Part shown: positions 1-7,463 of the stretch, in pieces | How the letters are laid out: each line of letters starts with the position of its first letter | Position numbering within the stretch: the first letter of the stretch is position 1 | From: Nannocystis pusilla | GTDB lineage: Bacteria; Myxococcota_A; Polyangia; Nannocystales; Nannocystaceae | Assembly (NCBI RefSeq): GCF_020073745.1 | Contig: NZ_JAIRAU010000056.1 | Coordinates: 186,001 to 250,000 of the forward strand | Reading direction: 5' to 3' | DNA: 64,000 nucleotides | Notes under the pieces: generated by a model | The model's input: the letters and a program-made list of their open reading frames with translations, nothing else | What the model was told of the DNA's origin: nothing | Database searches by the model: none | Program-made: the position numbers and the translations under genes

Positions 1-578
1 ACGATCGAGGTCGGGTCGCCCTCCAGCGGCAGCACGGCGACCGGCTCGATCGGCCCGGTGCTCTGGTTGTAGCAATAGGGGCCGTAGTAACAATAATAAT
101 AGTTGTAGGGCGGCTCGTAATAGCAGGGCTGGGGCGGCGGACACACGGTGGTGTAATTGTAGAACATCGGATCGGCGAGGAACGTGCTCGGCTGGCCGCC
201 GTAATTGCCGTAGTAGCCCTGGGCCACGCTCAGGCGGAAGCGCTTGGGGTTGACGGCGTCGACCGGCGCGAGCGGCTCGGTGAAGCTCAGCTGCAGGGTC
301 GACGGGTCGAGGAACTTGGCGCCGAGCAGCGCGGGCGGCACGTCGACCGGCGGCGGCGGCGGATCGGGCGGCGGCAGCGGATTGGTCGGGTCGGGCGGCA
401 GCGGCGGCGCGGGATCGAAGCCGGTCGGGTCGTCCGTGTCCGTCGCCGAGGTCGCGTCGCTGTCGGAATCGGTGTCGGTGTCGGTGCCGCCCTTGCCGCC
501 ATTCCCGCAGGCGGCGAGGACCAGCGCGCCGCTGGCGATGGCGGCGTGCACGAGCCGGCTGAAGCGTAGTCCAAGCAT
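1..578 (-). CDS. Tyr/Cys-rich SbsA-like lipoprotein, 3' end cut by window edge
   Basis: The reading frame opens at ATG 578 and runs off the left edge without a stop, so only about 192 residues are visible. A signal peptide ends in the lipobox LAAC, followed by an Asp/Ser/Thr tether and a Pro-rich stretch. The segment reading LQLSFTEPLAPVDAVNPKRF resembles the start of a bacterial Ig-like (SbsA_Ig type) fold. It then enters an unusual insert very rich in Tyr, Cys, Pro and Asn. It is a clear paralogue of the gene at 1077-1865: the first 21 residues are identical. Function unknown; a surface-exposed lipoprotein is inferred. Confidence 0.8.
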   Translation of the reverse strand, partial: MLGLRFSRLVHAAIASGALVLAACGNGGKGGTDTDTDSDSDATSATDTDDPTGFDPAPPLPPDPTNPLPPPDPPPPPVDVPPALLGAKFLDPSTLQLSFTEPLAPVDAVNPKRFRLSVAQGYYGNYGGQPSTFLADPMFYNYTTVCPPPQPCYYEPPYNYYYCYYGPYCYNQSTGPIEPVAVLPLEGDPTSI

Positions 579-657
579 GGCCCGAGGGTACGCGGGCCGT
601 CTCAACGCGCCGAGGTCGGCGCCTGTGGACGCGTCATGGCGCGACCTGGCTCTCGGG

Positions 658-1077
658 TCAGCCCCATCGATCCATCGCCCGGGCGATCTCGAGCGGCGTA
701 TCGACACCCTCGTGCGCTCGCGCGGCGCCACGCAGCAACAATGCGACGAGCAGGGGGTGCTCGACCGCAGGCAAGGCGGCCGGGCCGACCAGGAAATAGG
801 TGAGGGTGCGGACCAGGAACGCCAGCCCGCCGCTGCGCTCGCGCTCGGCTCGCTCGCCCAGCGCCGTCAGTCCCTGCAATACGTGCGCGCGCAGGTCGTC
901 GAGGTCATGGCCGGCGAACGCGTCGCGCCCGGGCGGCCAGTGCCCGGTCGCCGGCACCGCCGGCACGCAGGCCGCGACCTCGGGGAAGAACGCCAGCTCC
1001 GGCACGGCGCGCAGCACGAATTCCACGTCCTGGTCGTCGGCCGGCGGCGGCGAGCCGGGGTGCAGCGCGGGGTGCAT
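658..1077 (-). CDS. Small hypothetical protein coupled to the upstream lipoprotein
   Basis: A 139-residue protein starting at ATG 1077. The start overlaps the TGA of the upstream lipoprotein gene (ATGA), so translation is probably coupled. No signal peptide or membrane segment is obvious. The C-terminal half is Leu/Ala-rich and likely helical. I do not recognise the family. Its place between two paralogous Tyr/Cys-rich lipoprotein genes on the same strand suggests a shared role with them, but this is inference. The coupled start is the main evidence that the gene is real. Confidence 0.6.
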   Translation of the reverse strand: MHPALHPGSPPPADDQDVEFVLRAVPELAFFPEVAACVPAVPATGHWPPGRDAFAGHDLDDLRAHVLQGLTALGERAERERSGGLAFLVRTLTYFLVGPAALPAVEHPLLVALLLRGAARAHEGVDTPLEIARAMDRWG

Positions 1078-1865
1078 CAGAACAGGGTGCAGGGGATCGG
1101 CAGGAACGGGTTGAAGTTGCTGAACGGCGGGCTGTTCGGATAATTGTAGTAGTTGCTGTCGTTCTTGACCCACGCGTCGGACAGGGGCGGCAGCGGCAGG
1201 CCGGCCAGGTCGGTGATCTGCGACAGGCCGCCGCTGGCGTAGTGGAGGTGCAGCACGAAGTCGAACACCGGGTCCTCGGGCGCGTTGAGGATGTTGCACA
1301 GCGACGGCTGGATCGGCGTGGTCAGCGACAGCACCACCAGCGTCGGATCGATGTAGTGATTGAACAGATCGGCGACCTCGATCGGCGGCGTCTGCTGATA
1401 ATAACAGCCGCCGTAATAGCAGTAGTATGGCTGCGGATCGTAGTAGCAGCCGGGCGGCGGGGGCGGGCAGTACTCGGTGAAGTTGTAGTACTGCGGGGAG
1501 CGCAGGTAGGTGCCCGGCTGGCCGCCGTAGGTGCCGAAGTAGCCGCGCGCGAGGCTCAGACGGAAGCGCTTGGGGTTGACGGTCTCGACCGACGCGACCG
1601 GCTCGGTGAAGCTGAGCTGCAGCGTGAACGGGTCGATCATGGTCACCGCCTGCAGGCCCGGCGGCGTGATGTCGCCGGGCGGAGGCGGCGGCGGATCGGG
1701 CGGGCCGGTGGTCGGCAAGGGACCGTCGGTGTCCGTGGTCATCTCGGTGGCGGCGGTGTCGCTGTCGCTGTCGGTGTCGCCGGGTTCCGCCGGACAGGCG
1801 CCGAGGACCAGCGCGCCGCTGGCGATGGCGGCGTGTACGAGTCGGCTGAAGCGTAGGCCAAGCAT
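1077..1865 (-). CDS. Tyr/Cys-rich SbsA-like lipoprotein
   Basis: A 262-residue predicted lipoprotein with lipobox Cys at residue 24. An acidic/Thr tether and a Pro-rich segment (about 50-65) follow. An Ig-like region begins near residue 70 (LQLSFTEPVASVETVNPKRF). Around residues 130-160 the fold appears interrupted by an insert dense in Tyr and Cys (YYCYYGGCYYQQ) with Pro runs. The protein ends with a Tyr/Asn/Pro-rich tail. The partial gene at 1-578 is a diverged copy with its own Tyr/Cys insert. Paired Tyr and Cys could allow cross-linking or metal binding at the cell surface, but that is speculation. No enzyme motif is visible. Confidence 0.8.
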   Translation of the reverse strand: MLGLRFSRLVHAAIASGALVLGACPAEPGDTDSDSDTAATEMTTDTDGPLPTTGPPDPPPPPPGDITPPGLQAVTMIDPFTLQLSFTEPVASVETVNPKRFRLSLARGYFGTYGGQPGTYLRSPQYYNFTEYCPPPPPGCYYDPQPYYCYYGGCYYQQTPPIEVADLFNHYIDPTLVVLSLTTPIQPSLCNILNAPEDPVFDFVLHLHYASGGLSQITDLAGLPLPPLSDAWVKNDSNYYNYPNSPPFSNFNPFLPIPCTLF

Positions 1866-1898
1866 GAGGCCCAGCCTACGCGCGACCTTTGGGACAGG

Positions 1899-3122
1899 TC
1901 AACGCTGTCTCGCGTGGAGCCGCTGGTGGGCGGCGTCGAGGGCTCTGGAGCCGAGACCGAGCAGGTTCATGTCGTCGGCGTCCAGCCCGAGGCGGCGGCC
2001 GAGCTGCAGGTTGTACTGATGCACGCCGAGGTCCCACAGCCCGACCTGCGCCGCCGAGGCGACGCCGCGCAGGCGGTTCTGCTCGAGCTCGAGCTCGAAC
2101 TGGAGCTGCAGCTTGGTGCCCAGGTGCGAAAACGCGGCGGCGATCCGCTGGATCGCCGAGCGCCGGTCGCCGGCCGGCGGCGAGACGCGGAAGCCCGACA
2201 GGTCGAGGTCGACGCGCAGCTTCAGCGGGTCGCCCTCGGGCTCGACGCACGTGACACCGATGTCGACGTTGCCGTCGCGCAGCCAGCGGCCGACGGCGCC
2301 GAGCCCGATCGTCGCCTGCGGCGCGAGCGGGACGTCGCGCACGTTCCAGCTGCCCGGCTCGGCGACGAAGGCGTTGCCGCGGGCGCGGCCGCGGGCGCGC
2401 GTGTGACACAGGACATCGACGAGCGGGTACTCGCTGCGCAGCGGGGTGATCTCGAGGTGCTCGAGCGCCAGCGGCAACACCCGCGTGGTCGGGGCGGCCG
2501 CCAGATCCTCGAAGTCGATCGCCAGGTCGTCGACCACCAGCCGCTCGATGACGAAGCCGCGACCGCCCGGCTGGCCGACGCCGAGCGCCCGGTTGCGAAC
2601 GATCGCACCCCGCACCCCGTGGAGTTGCAGCTGCGTGATCGGGACCTCGCGCTCGAGCAATCGCAGCATCGCGATGTCGATGTCGAGGCGGCCGATCGAG
2701 AGGGCGAGGTCGGCGCCGTTGCGGTGGCGGATCGTGACACCCTCGAGGTGCACGTGGCCGGTGAAGATGTTGCCGCGCGCCCGCTCGAAGCACACGTCGA
2801 CGCCGCTGGTCCGTTCGACCTGGTCGAGCAGCAGCCGCAGGCCGGGCTCGTACAGCACCAGATCGACGAACACGAGGGTCGTCAGCACGAAGCCGAGGAC
2901 CCCCGTCAGCGTCCACACGACGCGTCGCCACCACCGCAACAGGCGGGTCGGCCGCTGCCGTTCGCGCCACAGTACGAGGTATCCGGCCCCGAGCAGCGCC
3001 GCGCCGACCAGCTCGAACAACAGTGCCGCCGCGACCAGCAGCGGCACTGCCATGAGCTCGGCGACGACGATGAGCAGCGCCTCCACGCCCGGGGATTCTC
3101 GCACCGGTCGCTGCCGCTGCAA
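1899..3122 (-). CDS. AsmA-like membrane-anchored protein
   Basis: A 407-residue protein with hydrophobic segments at about residues 14-50 and 70-92. A long beta-rich domain follows that reads like the AsmA/YhdP/DUF748 superfamily: VERTSGVDVCFERARGNIFTGHVHLEGVTIRHRNG with repeated alternating hydrophobic strands. Such proteins are inner-membrane anchored, extend into the periplasm and are linked to lipid transport and envelope integrity; that role is family knowledge, not shown here. The start at 3122 gives a short charged leader before the first hydrophobic segment; a later Met near residue 24 is possible. It is followed after 33 bases by the Tyr/Cys-rich lipoprotein genes on the same strand. 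Confidence 0.6.
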   Translation of the reverse strand: MQRQRPVRESPGVEALLIVVAELMAVPLLVAAALLFELVGAALLGAGYLVLWRERQRPTRLLRWWRRVVWTLTGVLGFVLTTLVFVDLVLYEPGLRLLLDQVERTSGVDVCFERARGNIFTGHVHLEGVTIRHRNGADLALSIGRLDIDIAMLRLLEREVPITQLQLHGVRGAIVRNRALGVGQPGGRGFVIERLVVDDLAIDFEDLAAAPTTRVLPLALEHLEITPLRSEYPLVDVLCHTRARGRARGNAFVAEPGSWNVRDVPLAPQATIGLGAVGRWLRDGNVDIGVTCVEPEGDPLKLRVDLDLSGFRVSPPAGDRRSAIQRIAAAFSHLGTKLQLQFELELEQNRLRGVASAAQVGLWDLGVHQYNLQLGRRLGLDADDMNLLGLGSRALDAAHQRLHARQR

Positions 3123-3636
3123 ACGCGGCCGGTCGGCCCCACGCGCGCGAAATGTGGGGGCCTGTGAACGTTGATCCGGCGCCGACCCCCCGCGGACACC
3201 GCAGACCAGGTGTTCGGGCCTTCAGGTGCGGGCAGGGGCGCAGGTCCCAAAGGACAGGTGACGCGTGGCGGGCGCCATGTGGCCCGCGGCACCGCAATAC
3301 CACGGTTTCGCACCGCCCAGTGCCCCGCAGCGGGCGGGCCGCGGACGTCGACGAGGCCGCCGCGCGAGCAGCAGGCGCGCAGGCGAGCCGGACCGGAGCC
3401 GCTCGCAGCCGAGGGCCCGCGTGAGGAGGACCGCGACATGTGACGGCGGATCCTCTCGCGCCCGCCGGCCGAACGAGGTGGTCGAGGTCGCTCGCGCCCG
3501 CTGGCAGAGACGGAGCGAGATGTCCGATCGGACAGGTCATTTGCTGCGTGCTCGGGCCGAGAGAGGCTGTCCTCGCGGACATGTGACGGGCGAAGGGCCC
3601 GCGGCGCAGGCGCTCGCGCGATGCTATCGTGTCGTC
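3123..3636. other. Gene-free 514-base stretch with three copies of the 14-base repeat
   Basis: No frame in this stretch has the codon pattern or a start context of a real gene. It separates divergent genes, so promoters for both are expected, but I cannot place them. It carries units of the dispersed 14-base repeat at 3241-3258 (caggtcccaaagga then cagg), 3519-3536 (gatgtccgatcgga then cagg) and 3566-3583 (gctgtcctcgcgga then catg). Confidence 0.6.
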
Positions 3637-4200
3637 ATGACGCTTGACTTGTCTCTCCGCTCGCCTCCCACGTGGATCGCCGTCGTCGCCGCCTGGCTCG
3701 CCGCGTGCGGGCCGGGCAAGTCCGACACGACCGACACGACCGATTCGACCGACACCGGCACCTCGGATGCGCCGACCACCGCAGGGACGACGACCGGGAC
3801 GACGACGGAGGCGACGCCGACGGAGGCGACGCCGACGAGCACCGGCGGGACCATCGAGAATTGCGCGGACGCGCAGACGGAGGCCGAGTGCGCGATGGCG
3901 ACGGAGGTGGACCCGGACCAGGGCCTCGGCTGCCGCTGGGGCGAGGTCTTCGTGCCGACGTTCCCCGACGGCGGCGGGGCCTGCTCGCTCGAGCCGAAGG
4001 GCGGAGTCTGCGTGCTGGCCAGCTTCAACGAGGGCGGGCCCGGCTGCTTCGGCTTCTTCCGCGAGGTCGAAGGCGGCGGCATCGAGCTGACGTCGTTCGA
4101 CTGCGGCGATCCGGCCGACGAGTCGTGGGAGATGTGCTTCGGCGCGCCGATGGGCAGCCCGGCCGAAGGCGCGTGCGCGTGCCTGAACCCGGACGGCTGA
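3637..4200 (+). CDS. Thr-rich-tether lipoprotein with a small cysteine-containing domain
   Basis: A 187-residue predicted lipoprotein starting at ATG 3637, with lipobox LAAC (Cys24). Residues about 28-65 are a low-complexity tether of Thr, Asp, Glu and Gly. The remainder, beginning ENCADAQTEAECAMATE, holds about nine cysteines and looks like a small disulphide-stabilised extracellular domain. The pattern (short exported Cys domain on a Thr/Asp tether) recurs in other lipoproteins of this window and is typical of Nannocystaceae. Function unknown. The start was chosen because the signal peptide begins there. Confidence 0.75.
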   Translation: MTLDLSLRSPPTWIAVVAAWLAACGPGKSDTTDTTDSTDTGTSDAPTTAGTTTGTTTEATPTEATPTSTGGTIENCADAQTEAECAMATEVDPDQGLGCRWGEVFVPTFPDGGGACSLEPKGGVCVLASFNEGGPGCFGFFREVEGGGIELTSFDCGDPADESWEMCFGAPMGSPAEGACACLNPDG

Positions 4201-4344
4201 GGCGAAGCACACGCCGCACGCCGCTGCGGGACCCATGCCGCGTCCGCTCGGCTCGACTCACCAGAAAATACGCAGTCAGGCCCCGAACACGCGCGCGAAC
4301 TTCTCGCGCTGCGCCGCGTCGTCGTGTACGCGCGTGGCGGGACG

Positions 4345-4602
4345 TCAGCCGCTGGTGCCGGCCGTGGTCTCGCCGTCGCTGTCCGTGCCGTCGTCGGGCT
4401 CGTAGGCGGGGCAGGCCTCGACCTCGGCGAGGGTCTTCACGCAGCCGTGGGCCTCCGCGGCGCACGGCGAGCAGTAGGGGCGCGCGGGGCTGTTCTCGGC
4501 GCACCAGGCGTCGCTGTCGACGTCGCGGTGGACGCAGTGGTCGGGGTTCGGGATCCGGCAGCCACCCGCCGCAAAGGCCAGGATGAAAACGACAGGTCTC
4601 AT
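4345..4602 (-). CDS. Small Cys-rich lipoprotein
   Basis: An 85-residue predicted lipoprotein. The signal peptide MRPVVFILAFAAGGC ends at Cys15. The mature part carries six further cysteines within 45 residues (CVHRDVDSDAWC, YCSPCAAEAHGC) and ends with an acidic Thr/Ser/Gly tail. Its ATG at 4602 overlaps the stop codon of the upstream gene (ATGA), so the pair is translationally coupled. The start lies inside a copy of the dispersed 14-base repeat at 4593-4610. Function unknown. Confidence 0.7.
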   Translation of the reverse strand: MRPVVFILAFAAGGCRIPNPDHCVHRDVDSDAWCAENSPARPYCSPCAAEAHGCVKTLAEVEACPAYEPDDGTDSDGETTAGTSG

Positions 4603-5369
4603 GGGACAGGTGCCGCCGCGCGCAGACGCTGGGCGATCCGCCCGGCCTTGCGCGCGGCGAGCAGGGTGAGGAGCCAGGTGGCGGCCAGACCGGCGCCGAC
4701 GGCCAGGACCGCGGCCCCGGCGGGGCGGTAGGTGACGAGCGAGGTCGGATCGTCGGCGTCGACGGCGAGCGGCCGGGCCAGCAAGGCGACGCCGGTGACG
4801 ATCGCGCCGAGGCCGAGGCCGCCGGCGACGCCGCCGAGGATCAAGAGGCGGCGACACGAGCCGGAGCCGTGGCATATCCGACCGCCGGGCCCGGGCTCGG
4901 GCCCCTCGCGCAGTCTGTCCGCAGGGACAGCCTCGGGGGCGGGCGGCAGCGGCCTGTCCGCAGGGACAGGTCCGGCCGAGACGGCGCTGCGATCGGGCGG
5001 GACGACCGGGACCCCCGGCGCGCCCGGCTGCGGCGGCACGGCCTGCTCGACCCGCGGACCGGCGCCGTTGGCCGGGCGCGCCGCCGGAGTGGCAGCCGCC
5101 GCCGGCGCAGGACCCCCTGCCGGGGCGGCCGCGGGCGCCCCGTTGCCGTCGCCGCCCGGGCCGAGGGGAGGGCCGTGCGCCGGGCCGCCGGTCGCCGGCG
5201 CGGCGGGGCCGTCGTCGGGGCCGCGCGGCCGCGGCTCGGCTGGCTTCGGGGACGTGTCGTAAGGGACAGGCTCCCATGGACCTGGCGCCGGGGACATGTT
5301 CGAAGGAGCAGGCGCGGCCACGGCCAGCGCGAGCGCGGCGAGGGCCGCGGCGAGCGGGTCAGCCGCCAT
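4599..5369 (-). CDS. Pro/Ala-rich protein with two C-terminal membrane segments
   Basis: A 256-residue protein. An N-terminal hydrophobic stretch (about 5-20) may be a signal peptide. Residues about 25-150 are a Pro/Ala/Gly-rich low-complexity region. Two predicted transmembrane helices follow at about 172-195 (LLILGGVAGGLGLGAIVTGVALLA) and 212-236, with a short basic tail. It overlaps the upstream CFI-box gene by 11 bases and the downstream lipoprotein gene by 4, so all three form one operon. The part encoding residues 20-40 is built from a four-unit array of the 14-base repeat. Such Pro-rich membrane proteins often follow PEGA or tetratricopeptide genes in myxobacteria, but no known domain is recognised. 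Confidence 0.65.
   Translation of the reverse strand: MAADPLAAALAALALAVAAPAPSNMSPAPGPWEPVPYDTSPKPAEPRPRGPDDGPAAPATGGPAHGPPLGPGGDGNGAPAAAPAGGPAPAAAATPAARPANGAGPRVEQAVPPQPGAPGVPVVPPDRSAVSAGPVPADRPLPPAPEAVPADRLREGPEPGPGGRICHGSGSCRRLLILGGVAGGLGLGAIVTGVALLARPLAVDADDPTSLVTYRPAGAAVLAVGAGLAATWLLTLLAARKAGRIAQRLRAAAPVP
5253..5314. repeat. 14-base repeat array, four units, inside a coding region
   Basis: Units start at 5253, 5267, 5281 and 5295, each 14 bases (cgtgtcgtaaggga, caggctcccatgga, cctggcgccgggga, catgttcgaaggag), then cagg. Period is exactly 14. The array lies wholly inside the gene at 4599-5369 and encodes the N-terminal Pro-rich region in the reverse direction. Confidence 0.75.
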
Positions 5370-7182
5370 GGTGCTGCGGCGGGGCGGAGGCGCGGTTGGC
5401 CAGCTGGGCGGCGTCGGCGACCGGCTGGAGGACGACGCGCGCGAGGCCGCGGAGCAGCGGCTCGCGGTGGATGACGCGGGCCAGCGGCGGGCTGTAGGCG
5501 TAGTAGAAGCGGACCAGGTCGACGCCGGTCGGGGTGGTCTTGAGGTAGGCGTCGCGGAACGTGCGCAGCGCGGCCACCTGGGCGGCCCACGGGGCGCCGT
5601 AGGCGGCGGTGGCGACGAAGCAGAAGCTGTCGACGGTCTGGAACTCCTGCGCCTGGGTCGTGATCTCGTCGCTGACGAACGGGCTGCGGTTGGTGCACTT
5701 GTCCTCGTACACGACCGCGAACTGGTAGGTGTAGTCGCCCCAAAGCTCGCCGATCTCGAGCGAGACGAGGCCGGAGTCGTCGCTCAGCTCGGCGGCGCTG
5801 AAGCTCTTGAGGTGGGCCGCGCCGAGCAGCTCGTCGGTCAGCTCCATGTCGCCGGTGATGTGATAGACGTGGACCGCCTTGAGCGCGAAGTCGGGGTCGC
5901 TCTGGTCGGGCATGCGGAAGCTGACGCTGACGCGGTCGAACGACATGCCGGCGAGCGCGAGGTCGTCGACCGGGGCCAACGGCCGCGGCCGACACTGACC
6001 CCACCCGCCGCCGCCGCTGTCGTCGCCGCCGTCGTCGCCGCCGCTGAGGCCGGTGCCGCCGTTGCTGTCCGACTCGCTGTCGCCGCCGGTGCCGCCGTCG
6101 CTGTCGGTCCCGCCGTCGCCGCCGGTGCTGCCCTCGCCGTCGTCCTTGCCGTACGAGAACACGCCCCAGCGGAAGGTGTCGCCGTTCTTCTGCATGACCT
6201 TGAGGCGGTCGGCGCCGCTGCCCCCGTCCTCGCTGATCTTGCCGTCGGGCGGGTGGATCGAGCCGGTGGCGCCGTCCCAGTCGCCGTAGCCGTGGTACTG
6301 CGTGGTGCCGACGAAGGCGCGCTGCTTCGGGTCGAAGTCGACCTTGTAGACGATCGAGGGCTGGCCGAGGAACTCGATGCCGTAGTTCTGCAGGCGCGGG
6401 TCGACGAAGTGGTCGTCCTCGCGGTCGTAGGAGAAGTGGCTGTTCTCGTCGCGCTCGAGGCTGACCTCGATGTAGGCGCTGAGCGGGCCCCTGGCCAGGA
6501 CCTCGGGCGCGAGCAGCACGGTCGCGAACTCGGACTCGAGGCCGCTCGGCGTGGCCGCGGTGACCGCGTCGAGGTCGTTGAGCGCGGCGTAGGTCATCGC
6601 GTCGGCCGAGTCGACGTTGGCCTCGAACATCACCAGGTCGTTGCGCGGCGGGTAGTAGCTGACGGCGCCCTTGGGGTCGAAGCGGCCCTTGTCGCTCTGG
6701 AACACCTTCGGCGACGGGCAAGTCTTGGTGTCGACCGCGATCGTCTCGTGCTCGGACTCGGTCAGCGGGCGGCAGTAGTAGTTCTCGGCCGAGCTGCTGT
6801 TCTCGTGCCAGCCGAGCGACTCGAGGTCGGCCGGGTTGTCGTCGAGGAAGATGATCCGCGGGTAGGTCTTGGCCCGGCGGTGCGCCCACACCGGCAGCAC
6901 CGACTGACGCGGCCCGTACGGGGCGCGCCAGCTCGAGACGAAGTTCCACAGGCCGGGGCGGTTGCCGATGCCGTACTTGCCGGTGGCCTGGGTGACCAGG
7001 ACGTCCTGGACGTGCTTGCCCTCCTGGTCTTCGAGCCAGATGGCGATCTGCAGCTCGGGCACGGGGGTGTAGTGGAACTCGACGAGGATCGGCTCCTCGG
7101 CGGCGGCCTCGCGCGCGCTCGCGAAGACGCCGGCAAACGAGGCGATGACGCTCCACAGGGCCACACTGCGTAAGCCAGTCAC
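5359..7182 (-). CDS. Exported CFI-box protein
   Basis: A 607-residue protein with a cleavable-type signal peptide (cleavage near residue 28, AREAAAEE). The first 330 residues are a non-repetitive soluble region that I do not recognise. A low-complexity Gly/Asp/Ser linker follows at about 350-395, then a fibronectin-like segment (VDDLALAGMSFDRVSVSFRM). Near residue 535 is CFVATAAYGAPWAAQVAALR, the hallmark of the CFI-box domain found at the C-terminus of many secreted proteins of myxobacteria and other bacteria; its function is not established. It is first in an operon with the Pro-rich membrane protein and a small lipoprotein, whose start it overlaps by 11 bases. Confidence 0.75.
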   Translation of the reverse strand: MTGLRSVALWSVIASFAGVFASAREAAAEEPILVEFHYTPVPELQIAIWLEDQEGKHVQDVLVTQATGKYGIGNRPGLWNFVSSWRAPYGPRQSVLPVWAHRRAKTYPRIIFLDDNPADLESLGWHENSSSAENYYCRPLTESEHETIAVDTKTCPSPKVFQSDKGRFDPKGAVSYYPPRNDLVMFEANVDSADAMTYAALNDLDAVTAATPSGLESEFATVLLAPEVLARGPLSAYIEVSLERDENSHFSYDREDDHFVDPRLQNYGIEFLGQPSIVYKVDFDPKQRAFVGTTQYHGYGDWDGATGSIHPPDGKISEDGGSGADRLKVMQKNGDTFRWGVFSYGKDDGEGSTGGDGGTDSDGGTGGDSESDSNGGTGLSGGDDGGDDSGGGGWGQCRPRPLAPVDDLALAGMSFDRVSVSFRMPDQSDPDFALKAVHVYHITGDMELTDELLGAAHLKSFSAAELSDDSGLVSLEIGELWGDYTYQFAVVYEDKCTNRSPFVSDEITTQAQEFQTVDSFCFVATAAYGAPWAAQVAALRTFRDAYLKTTPTGVDLVRFYYAYSPPLARVIHREPLLRGLARVVLQPVADAAQLANRASAPPQHHGG

Positions 7183-7463
7183 GGCGGCAGCATATCACGC
7201 CGACCCGCTCGCCCGGCCGCCCGGGGCCCGGGCCCGCAGGGCGGCTGCCGACTGCGCCCAGGGGTGATTCGCGCAAGTGGCGCAGGTCGCCCGCTGCGCC
7301 TCAATTCGGCCGATAACTGGCGGTCCGGGCGCGAGTGCGCCAGATCACCGCTGCATGCGCGGACGGACCGTAGAGTAGGAGCGTCGTGGTTCTCAGGTCG
7401 TCTCATCGCCGCGGTCGCGAGGCGGCGCGCACTTGCACCCGGCCGGGCGGGCGTCGCCGGCCG

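Noticed and set aside
1876..4236. Very long open frames opposite real genes (for example antisense to the AsmA-like, EutBC, ABC/M1 and RsbR genes).
   Set aside because: High third-position GC leaves antisense and shifted frames open; their proteins are Arg/Ala/Pro-rich with no domain.
4276..4344. In-frame 22-codon extension after the stop of the small lipoprotein, ending DDAAQREKFARVFGA.
   Set aside because: It looks like a protein C-terminus, but there is no start, no conserved partner and GC-rich DNA gives such strings by chance; no readthrough signal seen.
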